Source: Burkholderiales bacterium
GTDB taxonomy: Bacteria; Pseudomonadota; Gammaproteobacteria; Burkholderiales; Burkholderiaceae_E
Assembly (NCBI GenBank): GCA_027487815.1
Contig: JAIYCW010000070.1
Location: forward strand, 1 to 32,793
Direction: 5' to 3'
DNA: 32,793 bases
Shown here: piece by piece, positions 16,702-24,011 of the stretch
Position numbering within the stretch: the first letter of the stretch is position 1
How the letters are laid out: every line of letters begins with the position of its first letter
Position numbers and translations under genes: made by a program
The notes under the pieces: generated by a model
Databases searched by the model: none
What the model saw: only the letters and a program-made list of their open reading frames with translations
Told to the model about the DNA's origin: nothing

Positions 16702-17792
16702 CCGCTTCCATCGGGCCTGACATGAAGGCTCTGAGTTTACGTCGGGAATTACTGGCAAAATTTGTCACCCACTCGGGCATCGGAAGAGCGGCGCGTGTAT
16801 GGCGCCACGGTATGCGACCCGATGTTACGATTCTCGCCTATCACCGGGTTCTTCCGGAGACGATGAGCGGGCAGTCAGACTTCGACCCGGAGTTGGTCAG
16901 TGCTTGGGCCAATGAGTTCGATTGGCAGATGTCTTATCTTAAGCGTCACTGTGAAGTGTTGACCTGCGAGGAACTTGATAGCGCTTTAAGCTCCTCAAAG
17001 GGCGTTCCGAGGAACACCGTAGTCGTCACTTTTGATGATGGCTTTAAGGATAATTTCCTCGTGGCCTTCCCTATCCTCAAGAACCACGGGTTACGTGCCA
17101 CCTTCTTCATATGTACCGATAACGTTGAATCGGGTGAGCGTCTCTGGTTTGATCGCATAGTGACCCAGATTGGCCAGCGGGCTTCAGGACCCATTGATTT
17201 ACCCGGGTACCAACTCGATTTCAAGGAAAATGAGCTTTCAAGAAAATCTGCAACGGACAGGTTTCTTGATCACCTCAAGCGCGTACCCAATATCGAGAGG
17301 GTGAGTCTTTGCCAAGCGCTATTCGATCTCATTCCTGAGGGTAGCCTCAAAGCAAATCAGCTGCATCTACCAATGCACTGGGGTGAGCTTAAAGAAATGG
17401 CCCAGGCGGGGATGGAAATTGGGTCTCATTCCAAAACCCACCCGATCTTGTCGCAGGTGGCGCAAGATGACGAGCTTCATGCAGAGATCCATGGATCAAA
17501 AGAGATCATTGAAAAAGCCCTCGGACAAGAAGTGGCCTCGTTTGCATATCCTGTAGGAAAGCAGTTTAGTTTTGACGCGCGTACCGTGAAAATGGTGGAG
17601 CGCGCGGGATATCGGTTTGCCGTAACTTATGAGGCAGGAATCAATCCGTTGCCAGTGGCTCAACGCTTTGCTCTCAAGCGCATAAGCGTGGAGCGATATA
17701 TCTCCAGAGACATGTTTTCAGCGTCGATTTTGGCCCCTGATATCATGCTTTTTCCCCATCACCGAAACAATCCAGATCGATCAAGCCTCTGA
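16698..17792 (+). CDS. CE4 (NodB-like) polysaccharide deacetylase
   Basis: 364 residues from a GTG overlapping the previous stop by four bases. The NodB domain starts near ILAYHRV and carries motif 1 VTFDDGF (Asp113/Asp114), motif 2 GSHSKTHP (metal ligands His244 and His248) and motif 3 FAYPVGK. These residues are the expected zinc site and catalytic base of CE4 enzymes, which remove N-acetyl (sometimes O-acetyl) groups from polysaccharides. Deacetylases of this type are common next to exosortase genes in EPS loci. No clear signal peptide is seen, so cytoplasmic action on precursors or non-classical localisation is possible. Confidence 0.88.
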   Translation: MTASIGPDMKALSLRRELLAKFVTHSGIGRAARVWRHGMRPDVTILAYHRVLPETMSGQSDFDPELVSAWANEFDWQMSYLKRHCEVLTCEELDSALSSSKGVPRNTVVVTFDDGFKDNFLVAFPILKNHGLRATFFICTDNVESGERLWFDRIVTQIGQRASGPIDLPGYQLDFKENELSRKSATDRFLDHLKRVPNIERVSLCQALFDLIPEGSLKANQLHLPMHWGELKEMAQAGMEIGSHSKTHPILSQVAQDDELHAEIHGSKEIIEKALGQEVASFAYPVGKQFSFDARTVKMVERAGYRFAVTYEAGINPLPVAQRFALKRISVERYISRDMFSASILAPDIMLFPHHRNNPDRSSL

Positions 17793-17803
17793 ATTGGATT
17801 GAA

Positions 17804-19279
17804 ATGCATCTGAAAAATTCCTATCCACTAGTGCTGCTTGCCGGTATCAGCCTGGCATCTGTCGCCGTGTTCAGCCAAACCTGGCTTGCCATGGCCAATA
17901 TGTGGGCCTCAACCGAAGACTTTTCCCACGGATTTCTTATCCCGTTGATTAGCGGCTGGTTGGTCTATCGCTTGCTGGGAGATTTGCCCGCCCCGAGCAA
18001 AAAAGGACGTTTGCTTGGCTTGGCATGCGTGGTTTTGAGCCTGCTTACTTGGATTGCGGGAGAAGTTGCGGGCGTAGGACTCGTGGCCAAGTTCGGTGTT
18101 ATCGCACTTGTCCCTAGCGCATTTATTGCGCTATACGGTCGTACGGCAGCCTGGAGTCTTTTGTTCCCGCTTGCGTTTCTGTTTTTTATGCTGCCGATTG
18201 GTGCCGGGCTTACACCACTTCTTATGGAGTGGACCGCCGACGCAACGATTTGGGCCCTGAAGATTTCCGGAATCCCCGTGTTCCGCAAAGGATTGTTTTT
18301 CGAACTACCCACAGGTAACTGGTCTGTGGTTGAGGCATGTAGCGGGTTGCGCTATTTAATTGCTGCAATTGTGCTGTCAACACTCTTTGCGTACCTGAAT
18401 TTTACGAACTGGCGTCCGCGGGTAATGTTTGTCGTTCTCGCCTCGATCATTGCATTGGTGTCTAACTGGCTGAGGGCGTATTTGATCGTCTTGCTCGGAC
18501 ATTTTTCTGGCATGAAAATCGGTGTGGGTGACGATCATGTTGTTTATGGTTGGATCTTTTTCGGCATCACCATGTTTGCAGTATTCTGGTTAGGTATGCG
18601 ATGGAAGGACCCCGCTCCCGTTCCAGCGCCGGCATCCAAATACCTTGAACCAGAATCAACAAGACTTTCTCCGTCCAGCTTGGCTTGGGCTAGTGTAATT
18701 CTGGGCCTCATGATTTTTGCTCATGCCATTCTTGACTACCGAGGTCTGACGGTACCCCGCCAAAACCTGGATTCGCTAAGCAGCGAGAAGCTGGAGACAG
18801 TACCAGAGCAGCAAGCTTGGTTTCAACCCAGTGTAAAGGGAACGCGCTGGCAAGGCACAAAGAGAGCCGAGGGGCTACCGGTCCACTTCTCGTATTTCGC
18901 AAACCAAGTTACCGATTTCGAGATGATCCAGCATGGAAACGTGATCATCTCGAGTACAGGCGAAAAATCAGTGCGAAAGCTTTCAGGACCATTTTTACTT
19001 GCAGGTCCCGATGCCTCCGACCGAGCGTTAAGAATTGACTTTGAACGGGGGAATCAGAAGTATTCGCTGGCGTATTGGTACACAGTCTGCGGGAACCACA
19101 CAACCAATCAATACTTGGCAAAAGGGTTTCAGTTGAAAGCCTTTGTCCAAGGATGCGGCGATCACTCTGCGATTTCGATCGTGTATTGGCCTACAAATGA
19201 AGGCGTAAGCCAGGAGCAAATCTTCAAGTCTATTCGGGCAGCGAAGATGTTTGCCAAATCCATCACATCCAGTTTGTAG
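17804..19279 (+). CDS. xrtA: Exosortase A fused to an EpsI domain
   Basis: 491 residues. Residues about 5-270 form eight or so membrane segments with the exosortase catalytic triad: Cys179 in VVEACSGLRYL, Arg224 in SNWLRAYLIV and His245 in GDDHVVYGWIFF. After a Pro-rich linker and one more membrane segment near residue 300, the C-terminal half matches the EpsI domain (EQQAWFQPS, YWYTVCGNHTTNQYLAKG). Exosortase A is a cysteine transpeptidase-like enzyme of the inner membrane that cleaves PEP-CTERM sorting signals; the EpsI fusion is the usual architecture for the EPS-linked type. It follows the deacetylase by 11 bases and likely closes this operon. A PEP-CTERM-type substrate gene is immediately downstream. 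Confidence 0.95.
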   Translation: MHLKNSYPLVLLAGISLASVAVFSQTWLAMANMWASTEDFSHGFLIPLISGWLVYRLLGDLPAPSKKGRLLGLACVVLSLLTWIAGEVAGVGLVAKFGVIALVPSAFIALYGRTAAWSLLFPLAFLFFMLPIGAGLTPLLMEWTADATIWALKISGIPVFRKGLFFELPTGNWSVVEACSGLRYLIAAIVLSTLFAYLNFTNWRPRVMFVVLASIIALVSNWLRAYLIVLLGHFSGMKIGVGDDHVVYGWIFFGITMFAVFWLGMRWKDPAPVPAPASKYLEPESTRLSPSSLAWASVILGLMIFAHAILDYRGLTVPRQNLDSLSSEKLETVPEQQAWFQPSVKGTRWQGTKRAEGLPVHFSYFANQVTDFEMIQHGNVIISSTGEKSVRKLSGPFLLAGPDASDRALRIDFERGNQKYSLAYWYTVCGNHTTNQYLAKGFQLKAFVQGCGDHSAISIVYWPTNEGVSQEQIFKSIRAAKMFAKSITSSL

Positions 19280-19352
19280 GAAAATTTTACACTCGCCTGA
19301 GCGAATTAAACTTATCCGCCCTAAGTCATTGATTTAATTGACCCCTATTTTC

Positions 19353-19368
19353 TGGCACGAGTTTTGCT
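19353..19368 (+). promoter_or_regulatory. Sigma-54 (RpoN) promoter of the PEP-CTERM-type gene
   Basis: TGGCACG is followed after four bases by TTGCT. The -24 GG (19354-19355) and -12 GC (19366-19367) are separated by exactly ten bases, and every consensus position matches. The predicted transcription start is about 19379, giving a leader of about 17 bases before the ATG at 19396, which has its own TAGGAG ribosome-binding site. Enhancer-dependent control is therefore expected. In floc-forming betaproteobacteria, PEP-CTERM genes have been reported under RpoN and the PrsK-PrsR two-component system, so the same regulator type is likely but is not encoded here. Confidence 0.88.
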
Positions 19369-19395
19369 AATGACAAGGTATTCTTAGGAGCGTAT

Positions 19396-20121
19396 ATGAA
19401 ACTTAAATCTTTGGCCGTTTTTTCCCTGATTGCTGGTGTTACCGGAATCGCAACTGCAGCACCGGTTTTGGTTGCTAACGCTAACCCAGGCGTTACTTCA
19501 AACACTTACTCGATCCCCACAACTGTTCCAACAGCTAACAACTTCAACTTGGCACTCAGCGACGCTCTGGGTGCTGGTGCTCTGACCAATTGGTTGGCTG
19601 GCTATACCCTGAGCGTTGGCGGCCTAGGTGTTGGCGAGATGGCCAATGTAACTTTCCAGTACTACGGCTCAGAAGCTTTGGCCAGCGACACGTTTTTGTG
19701 GAGCGGTGTAGCGGCTGTGAACAACCTCGCGACACCAGGTCTCCTGATGTCTGGTGAGTTTCCTGCGACTTTTGGCGCTCCAACTTGGACCGGCACTTAC
19801 AGCGTGGGTGCCAATGGCTTGCTTCCGTTTTCCTTCTCAGTGGTTAACTCCAGTGGTTCGGGCTCCGTTGGCAATGACGCAACGAACGTGTTTGTGCCAC
19901 AGGGAACGACCTCCGGAAGTGTTTTGAAGCCTAATTTCCTATACAAAGCAATCGACGCGACCAGTGGTTACATCATGCTGGACGACGACGGTAGCGCAGT
20001 GTCCGATAACCATGACGATATGGTCTTCAAGGTCAGCGTCAAGGTTCCAGCTCCTGGCGTTGGCTTGTTGCTCGCGCTTGGCTTGGTCGGTATTGCTGCT
20101 TCGCGTAAACGTCGCGCCTAA
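19396..20121 (+). CDS. Short PEP-CTERM-type secreted protein (PAP-variant sorting signal)
   Basis: 241 residues. A signal peptide (MKLKSLAVFSLIAGVTGIATA) would be cleaved near residue 21. The mature part is rich in Gly, Asn, Ser, Thr and Val and contains no Cys, typical of PEP-CTERM surface proteins. The C terminus is tripartite: VPAPG at 217-221, a hydrophobic segment, then SRKRRA at the end. The usual Pro-Glu-Pro is Pro-Ala-Pro. By location it is the likely substrate of the adjacent exosortase, which would cut at the motif so that the protein is released or anchored in the EPS matrix. It is monocistronic, with a sigma-54 promoter before and a terminator after. Confidence 0.9.
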   Translation: MKLKSLAVFSLIAGVTGIATAAPVLVANANPGVTSNTYSIPTTVPTANNFNLALSDALGAGALTNWLAGYTLSVGGLGVGEMANVTFQYYGSEALASDTFLWSGVAAVNNLATPGLLMSGEFPATFGAPTWTGTYSVGANGLLPFSFSVVNSSGSGSVGNDATNVFVPQGTTSGSVLKPNFLYKAIDATSGYIMLDDDGSAVSDNHDDMVFKVSVKVPAPGVGLLLALGLVGIAASRKRRA

Positions 20122-20139
20122 GTCGGCTAGATTCTTTTC

Positions 20140-20170
20140 AAAGGCCGGTCTTTACAGACCGGCCTTTTTG
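20140..20170 (+). terminator. Rho-independent terminator of the PEP-CTERM-type gene
   Basis: A perfect 12-base-pair stem (20140-20151 with 20156-20167) encloses the loop TTAC, is GC-rich in the centre and runs into a T-rich tract (CCTTTTTGTTTT). It lies 18 bases after the stop codon. The A-run on the upstream arm could allow weaker function in the other direction. Confidence 0.93.
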
Positions 20171-20228
20171 TTTTGCAGATCAGGAATTTCAGTGATGACA
20201 AAGTGAGACGGCCTTTGATCCCCTAGTT

Positions 20229-20258
20229 TTGATCGCGTATCGTTTAAAGACTTAATAT
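20229..20258 (+). promoter_or_regulatory. Candidate sigma-70 promoter of the heme-motif lipoprotein gene
   Basis: TTGATC (20229-20234) and TAATAT (20253-20258) are separated by 18 bases. The predicted start is near 20265, at the beginning of a hairpin-rich leader. The -35 box is imperfect, so this is a candidate only. It lies after the preceding terminator and so fits separate transcription. Confidence 0.4.
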
Positions 20259-20261
20259 AAG

Positions 20262-20354
20262 GGGGTTTTCCCCGATCCTGTTTGTGCGGAATATCACATC
20301 AATGGTGATGAGCCGCGGAGTGCCTCGGCCATCAAACACCTTTCAGTTTGATGG
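20262..20354 (+). other. Hairpin-rich 5' leader of the heme-motif lipoprotein gene
   Basis: Four inverted repeats lie in series: GGGG-TTTT-CCCC (20262-20273), CATCA-ATGG-TGATG (20297-20310), CCG-c-GG-AGTG-CC-t-CGG with one mismatch (20313-20328), and a 9-base-pair stem CCATCAAAC/GTTTGATGG (20329-20337 with 20346-20354) directly abutting the third. A ribosome-binding AGGA (20377-20380) and the ATG at 20388 follow. No known riboswitch consensus was recognised. Confidence 0.45.
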
Positions 20355-20387
20355 CGAGCATCTCGACATACTTAACAGGATCAAAGA

Positions 20388-22826
20388 ATGCCCGTTTATC
20401 TCACCACAAGAAGCATGTTTGCCTTAGCCGTTGTTTTGTTGTGTTCTGCTTGTGCAAGTGGCGGTGGAAATTCCGAATCCGCTTCTCTGGGCGTAAAACA
20501 ACTTGAAGATCAAGCTGAAGCTGCACAATCGCCTGAAGAGAAAGCTCGCTTGCTTGGGTTGAGAGATACCTTGATCGCGCGCCTGAGATTAGCAGTAAGC
20601 AAGCTTGGCTTCTCAGGCACCACCGAAGCCGCCAGTTCGTCGCCTGCAACTAGCACCACCACGGCTACAGCGGGAGCTGCAAGCGGCGCGCAATCTGCTG
20701 ACCAGGGGGCAGCTCCTCTAGCTCCTTCGGTAGGCGCTCAGTTTCCGACAGTGACTCGTGAACTTGCACCAAGGAATCCGGTACTGTTTACCACCCAAGT
20801 ACCGATTGCAGCAACCTTCGGCACCCGTTCTACCGCTTTTGCAAATCACGGTGGGACGGTAACCTCTGCACCACGAGGCGGAGATTTAATGATCCGTTAT
20901 CCGGATGGGACATTAAGAAACCTAACAAAAGAAGCTGGGTACGGCAGCGAGGGGTTTCAAGGGGCTAATGCAATAGCTGTACGGGAACCCGCCGTACACT
21001 GGGATGGGAAGAAAGCACTGTTTAGTATGGTCATCGGCTCACCGATAAAGCGTTATGTGGCGGAAGACTATGTTTGGCAAATCTATGAGGTTTCTGGACT
21101 TGGGAAAGGCGAAACAGTACAGATCACCAAGGTATTAGGGCAACCGACTGGCTTTAACAACATCACTCCTATTTACGGACCAAGCGACGAAATTCTTTTT
21201 ACATCTGACAGTCCTCAAAACGGAGAGCGTCATTTGTATCCGCAACTTGACGAATACGAGAGCACTGCAACGGTGACTGGTATCTTTCGGCTCGATCGAA
21301 CGACCGGTGTAAGCAAGCGGCTTAATCACGCTATAAGTGGCGCCTTCAATCCGACTATCGACTCTTTTGGCAGGATCGTCTTCGTACGATGGGACCATTT
21401 GCAAAGGGATCAACAAGCAGACAATGACAGGACGTTAGGCAACTCCTACAACTTCGGATCACACAATTATTCTTCTGAAGCAATTACAGCTTCAAAGTTA
21501 CCTTTGTTGGATGAAGTGTTTCCGGAATCGAGGCTCGGTCAAACCTCAAAATACGGTCCAGTTCGCCCCTTTAACAGCAATACTTTTATGCCCTGGGAAA
21601 TGAACCCCAACGGAACCGGGGAGTTGTCGCTGAACCATGTTGGTAGACACGAGTTTTTCTTTCGACTCCTACCTTCGTCATTTACTTCGGATCCGAACCT
21701 TAAGGACATTGCCAACCCACTTTTTCGCTCTAACCAGTTTCCGTTACATGTTGACGGGGGCATGTATCAGGTGAGGGAAGATCCGATCAGGCCTGGTCAT
21801 TACTTCGCTGTGCAAGCGCGTGAATTTGCTCCGAATGCCGCTGGCGCCATTATTGAGTTCAATGGACCGCCGGGACTTAGTCCAGAGAAAATGCAAATTC
21901 GGGCACTCACTGCTGTTGAAGAAGGTTCAACAAATCAAATCGGCGGTCGATTCAAGAATCCAGTTGGCTTATCAAATGGGGCAATCCTCGTGTCTCATAC
22001 TCCGGTCGAAAGTCAGGATCTACCTGCTGGTGCGGCCTGGAATTTCAGACTGAAGATGGTGGCAATTGGTACGACAGGTAAGTTTGAAATCCGTTCCAAT
22101 CTTACGGCGGGTATTCGAAAAGCTGTGAGTTGGTGGGACCCAGACAACTCGCGAACCTTTGACGGCGAACTTTGGGAACTTGACCCAGTTGAGGTAAAGC
22201 CAACCCCCAGGCCAGTAGTACGTTCGACCCCAATAGTTGAAACACCTGAGAAAAGCGTCTTCACCGAGGAAGGTGTTAATGAAGCGGATTTCCGGAACTG
22301 GTTGGTATCAAGAAATCTCGCGTTGATCATTACCCGAAACAACACTTCCCGGGACCGCAGCGACGTCCAACAACCATTCAATCTAGCTGTTCCAAATGGG
22401 ACCCGGTCTGTCGTTCCAGGCGGAGGTACTGTGTATGAAGTTTCAAATTTTCAGATTTTTCAAGCTGACATGGTTCGCGGCTATGGAAATGGGAAAAATG
22501 GACGGCGTCCTTTGGCCACCCAGTCTGAGATTGTTCGGTCGAACAATCCCTCCACATCTGGGCCTGTTGGGAGCGTGCAAATCGCCCTGGACGGATCAAG
22601 TGCGGCGCTAGTACCCACAGGCAAAGCAATCACTTGGCAACTCACCGACCCAAGCGGAGAACCGGTGGTCAGAGAAAGAAACTGGATCACATTCCAGCCT
22701 GGCGAGATCAGAACATGCGCAGGCTGTCATGCGATTAATGAGTCCGATCAGCTTGGAAGAGCTTCGCCCGCCAATAAGCCCGAAGCACTACGCGCGCTGC
22801 TTCGATATTGGAAGAGTAATCGTTAG
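20388..22826 (+). CDS. Lipoprotein with C-terminal c-type heme motif, hydrazine-synthase-alpha-related (HzsA-like)
   Basis: 812 residues. The N terminus is a lipoprotein signal, hydrophobic core then LLCSAC, with the probable lipidated Cys22 followed by Ala-Ser, which favours outer-membrane sorting; the -3 residue Cys is unusual. A low-complexity Ala/Ser/Thr linker spans about residues 78-115. The large middle part (EPAVHWDGKKALFSM, ITPIYGPSDEILFTSD, GAFNPTIDSFGRIVFVRWDH) looks like a TolB-type beta-propeller. Near the C terminus, FQPGEIRTCAGCHAINESDQ has a CxxCH heme-attachment site (Cys777, Cys780, His781), the arrangement I recall for HzsA-related proteins. True hydrazine synthesis is not implied. 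A redox or matrix-associated role beside the exosortase system is inference. Confidence 0.72.
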   Translation: MPVYLTTRSMFALAVVLLCSACASGGGNSESASLGVKQLEDQAEAAQSPEEKARLLGLRDTLIARLRLAVSKLGFSGTTEAASSSPATSTTTATAGAASGAQSADQGAAPLAPSVGAQFPTVTRELAPRNPVLFTTQVPIAATFGTRSTAFANHGGTVTSAPRGGDLMIRYPDGTLRNLTKEAGYGSEGFQGANAIAVREPAVHWDGKKALFSMVIGSPIKRYVAEDYVWQIYEVSGLGKGETVQITKVLGQPTGFNNITPIYGPSDEILFTSDSPQNGERHLYPQLDEYESTATVTGIFRLDRTTGVSKRLNHAISGAFNPTIDSFGRIVFVRWDHLQRDQQADNDRTLGNSYNFGSHNYSSEAITASKLPLLDEVFPESRLGQTSKYGPVRPFNSNTFMPWEMNPNGTGELSLNHVGRHEFFFRLLPSSFTSDPNLKDIANPLFRSNQFPLHVDGGMYQVREDPIRPGHYFAVQAREFAPNAAGAIIEFNGPPGLSPEKMQIRALTAVEEGSTNQIGGRFKNPVGLSNGAILVSHTPVESQDLPAGAAWNFRLKMVAIGTTGKFEIRSNLTAGIRKAVSWWDPDNSRTFDGELWELDPVEVKPTPRPVVRSTPIVETPEKSVFTEEGVNEADFRNWLVSRNLALIITRNNTSRDRSDVQQPFNLAVPNGTRSVVPGGGTVYEVSNFQIFQADMVRGYGNGKNGRRPLATQSEIVRSNNPSTSGPVGSVQIALDGSSAALVPTGKAITWQLTDPSGEPVVRERNWITFQPGEIRTCAGCHAINESDQLGRASPANKPEALRALLRYWKSNR

Positions 22827-23042
22827 TGTGTCGCTCCTTAGGTCTGCTCAGATTAGATATCCGTGTAAATACTGATGCAGGCGGAGCGATTAGGCGCAAG
22901 AGGTTACTGTTTTAAAGCCGGTCTGGATCAGTAATGAGAAAGACTGCTCAAATACCGGCTACCCTCTGCCTTGAATCATCGAAGCTCGTAATAGAATCAA
23001 AAGCCTGAATGTTTTTGATCAACTGGATAGTGGATCCGCCAT
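22827..23042 (+). promoter_or_regulatory. Intergenic region before the methyltransferase-like gene
   Basis: 216 bases with no gene. The only notable symmetry is TCGCTCC (22831-22837) with GGAGCGA (22883-22889), a 7-base inverted repeat over a 45-base loop and without a T-run, so not a terminator. No confident promoter was found. Confidence 0.25.
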
Positions 23043-23891
23043 ATGTCATTCATAAAATCAATGTTTCGTAAGTCTTTCGTACTTATGGAGCTACGCAGGT
23101 TCATCGGATCCATGATTGACCTAAGGGATCTGAGTCTTCACCTGCAAACAATTCAATTACAAAACAACCATCCAAATCCGCTGAATAAATACGGAGGTAA
23201 AGGTTTCTCGCAGACGGATGAGGATGGAATAACCATTGAAATCGTAAAAAGACTGAAACTAGATCGCGGAACTTATGCTGAGTTTGGCGTTGGGAACGGT
23301 ATGGAGAACAACACCTTAATTTTGGCAGCAATGGGCTGGAAAGGATTTTGGGTTGGTGGAGAACAATTGGCTTTCGAGGCCCTCCCCTCGAGTAAGTTCA
23401 CTTACCTTAGATCTTGGATCACCCGCGAAAACATCCTGGATTTAACCCGCGCGGGCATGTCTAAGATCAACGTGCAGCAACTCGACGTTGTTTCCCTTGA
23501 TCTAGATGGCAACGATATCCACTTTGTCCGAGAGTTGCTGTCCAATGGCGTCCATCCAAAGTTGTTTATTGTCGAGTACAACGCCCAGTTTCCGCCTCCC
23601 GCAAAATTCGAAATCGACTACGACCCAAAGCACGTTTGGCAAAGCGATAACTACTTTGGAGCTGCACTCCAAAACTTTAATGAGTTGTTTGAAACCCATG
23701 AATATAGTCTGGTGTGCTGCAACTCACACACTGGCGCGAACGCTTTTTTCGTCAAGCGCTCATTTATGGAAGAGTTTAGTGAGGTCCCCAACGACCTTTC
23801 AAAGATCTTTGTCTACCCTCGATACAAAACTTTTCATCGTTATGGTCACAAGCAATCCGCTAAAGTTGTACAGAAGCTTCTAGGCGATTGA
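23043..23891 (+). CDS. SAM-dependent methyltransferase-like protein
   Basis: 282 residues, ATG start. The core YAEFGVGNGMENNT (residues about 78-91) resembles the glycine-rich SAM-binding motif I. VVSLDLDGNDIHFVRELL near 150-170 and PKLFIVEYNAQFPPP near 174-190 follow, a pattern seen in FkbM-like or related proteins found in glycan loci. No signal peptide. The N-terminal 40 residues are basic and helical. A sugar O-methyltransferase would fit the locus, but the acceptor and even catalytic activity are uncertain. It is flanked by gaps on both sides and converges with the next gene. Confidence 0.55.
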   Translation: MSFIKSMFRKSFVLMELRRFIGSMIDLRDLSLHLQTIQLQNNHPNPLNKYGGKGFSQTDEDGITIEIVKRLKLDRGTYAEFGVGNGMENNTLILAAMGWKGFWVGGEQLAFEALPSSKFTYLRSWITRENILDLTRAGMSKINVQQLDVVSLDLDGNDIHFVRELLSNGVHPKLFIVEYNAQFPPPAKFEIDYDPKHVWQSDNYFGAALQNFNELFETHEYSLVCCNSHTGANAFFVKRSFMEEFSEVPNDLSKIFVYPRYKTFHRYGHKQSAKVVQKLLGD

Positions 23892-24011
23892 GGCGCACCT
23901 TTCGCGTGAGTACAACCAGTCGTTACCCCATCGTGACGTGATGATGTGCAATGCGACGATCTGAGGAGGAAACAGACCCGCAATATTTTGAGTCACCAAA
24001 CCCAATTCGCC

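Noticed and set aside
19304-19339. AATTAAA/TTTAATT inverted repeat upstream of the sigma-54 promoter, as an enhancer site
   Set aside because: Short and AT-only; NtrC-type enhancer sites are normally longer and further upstream.
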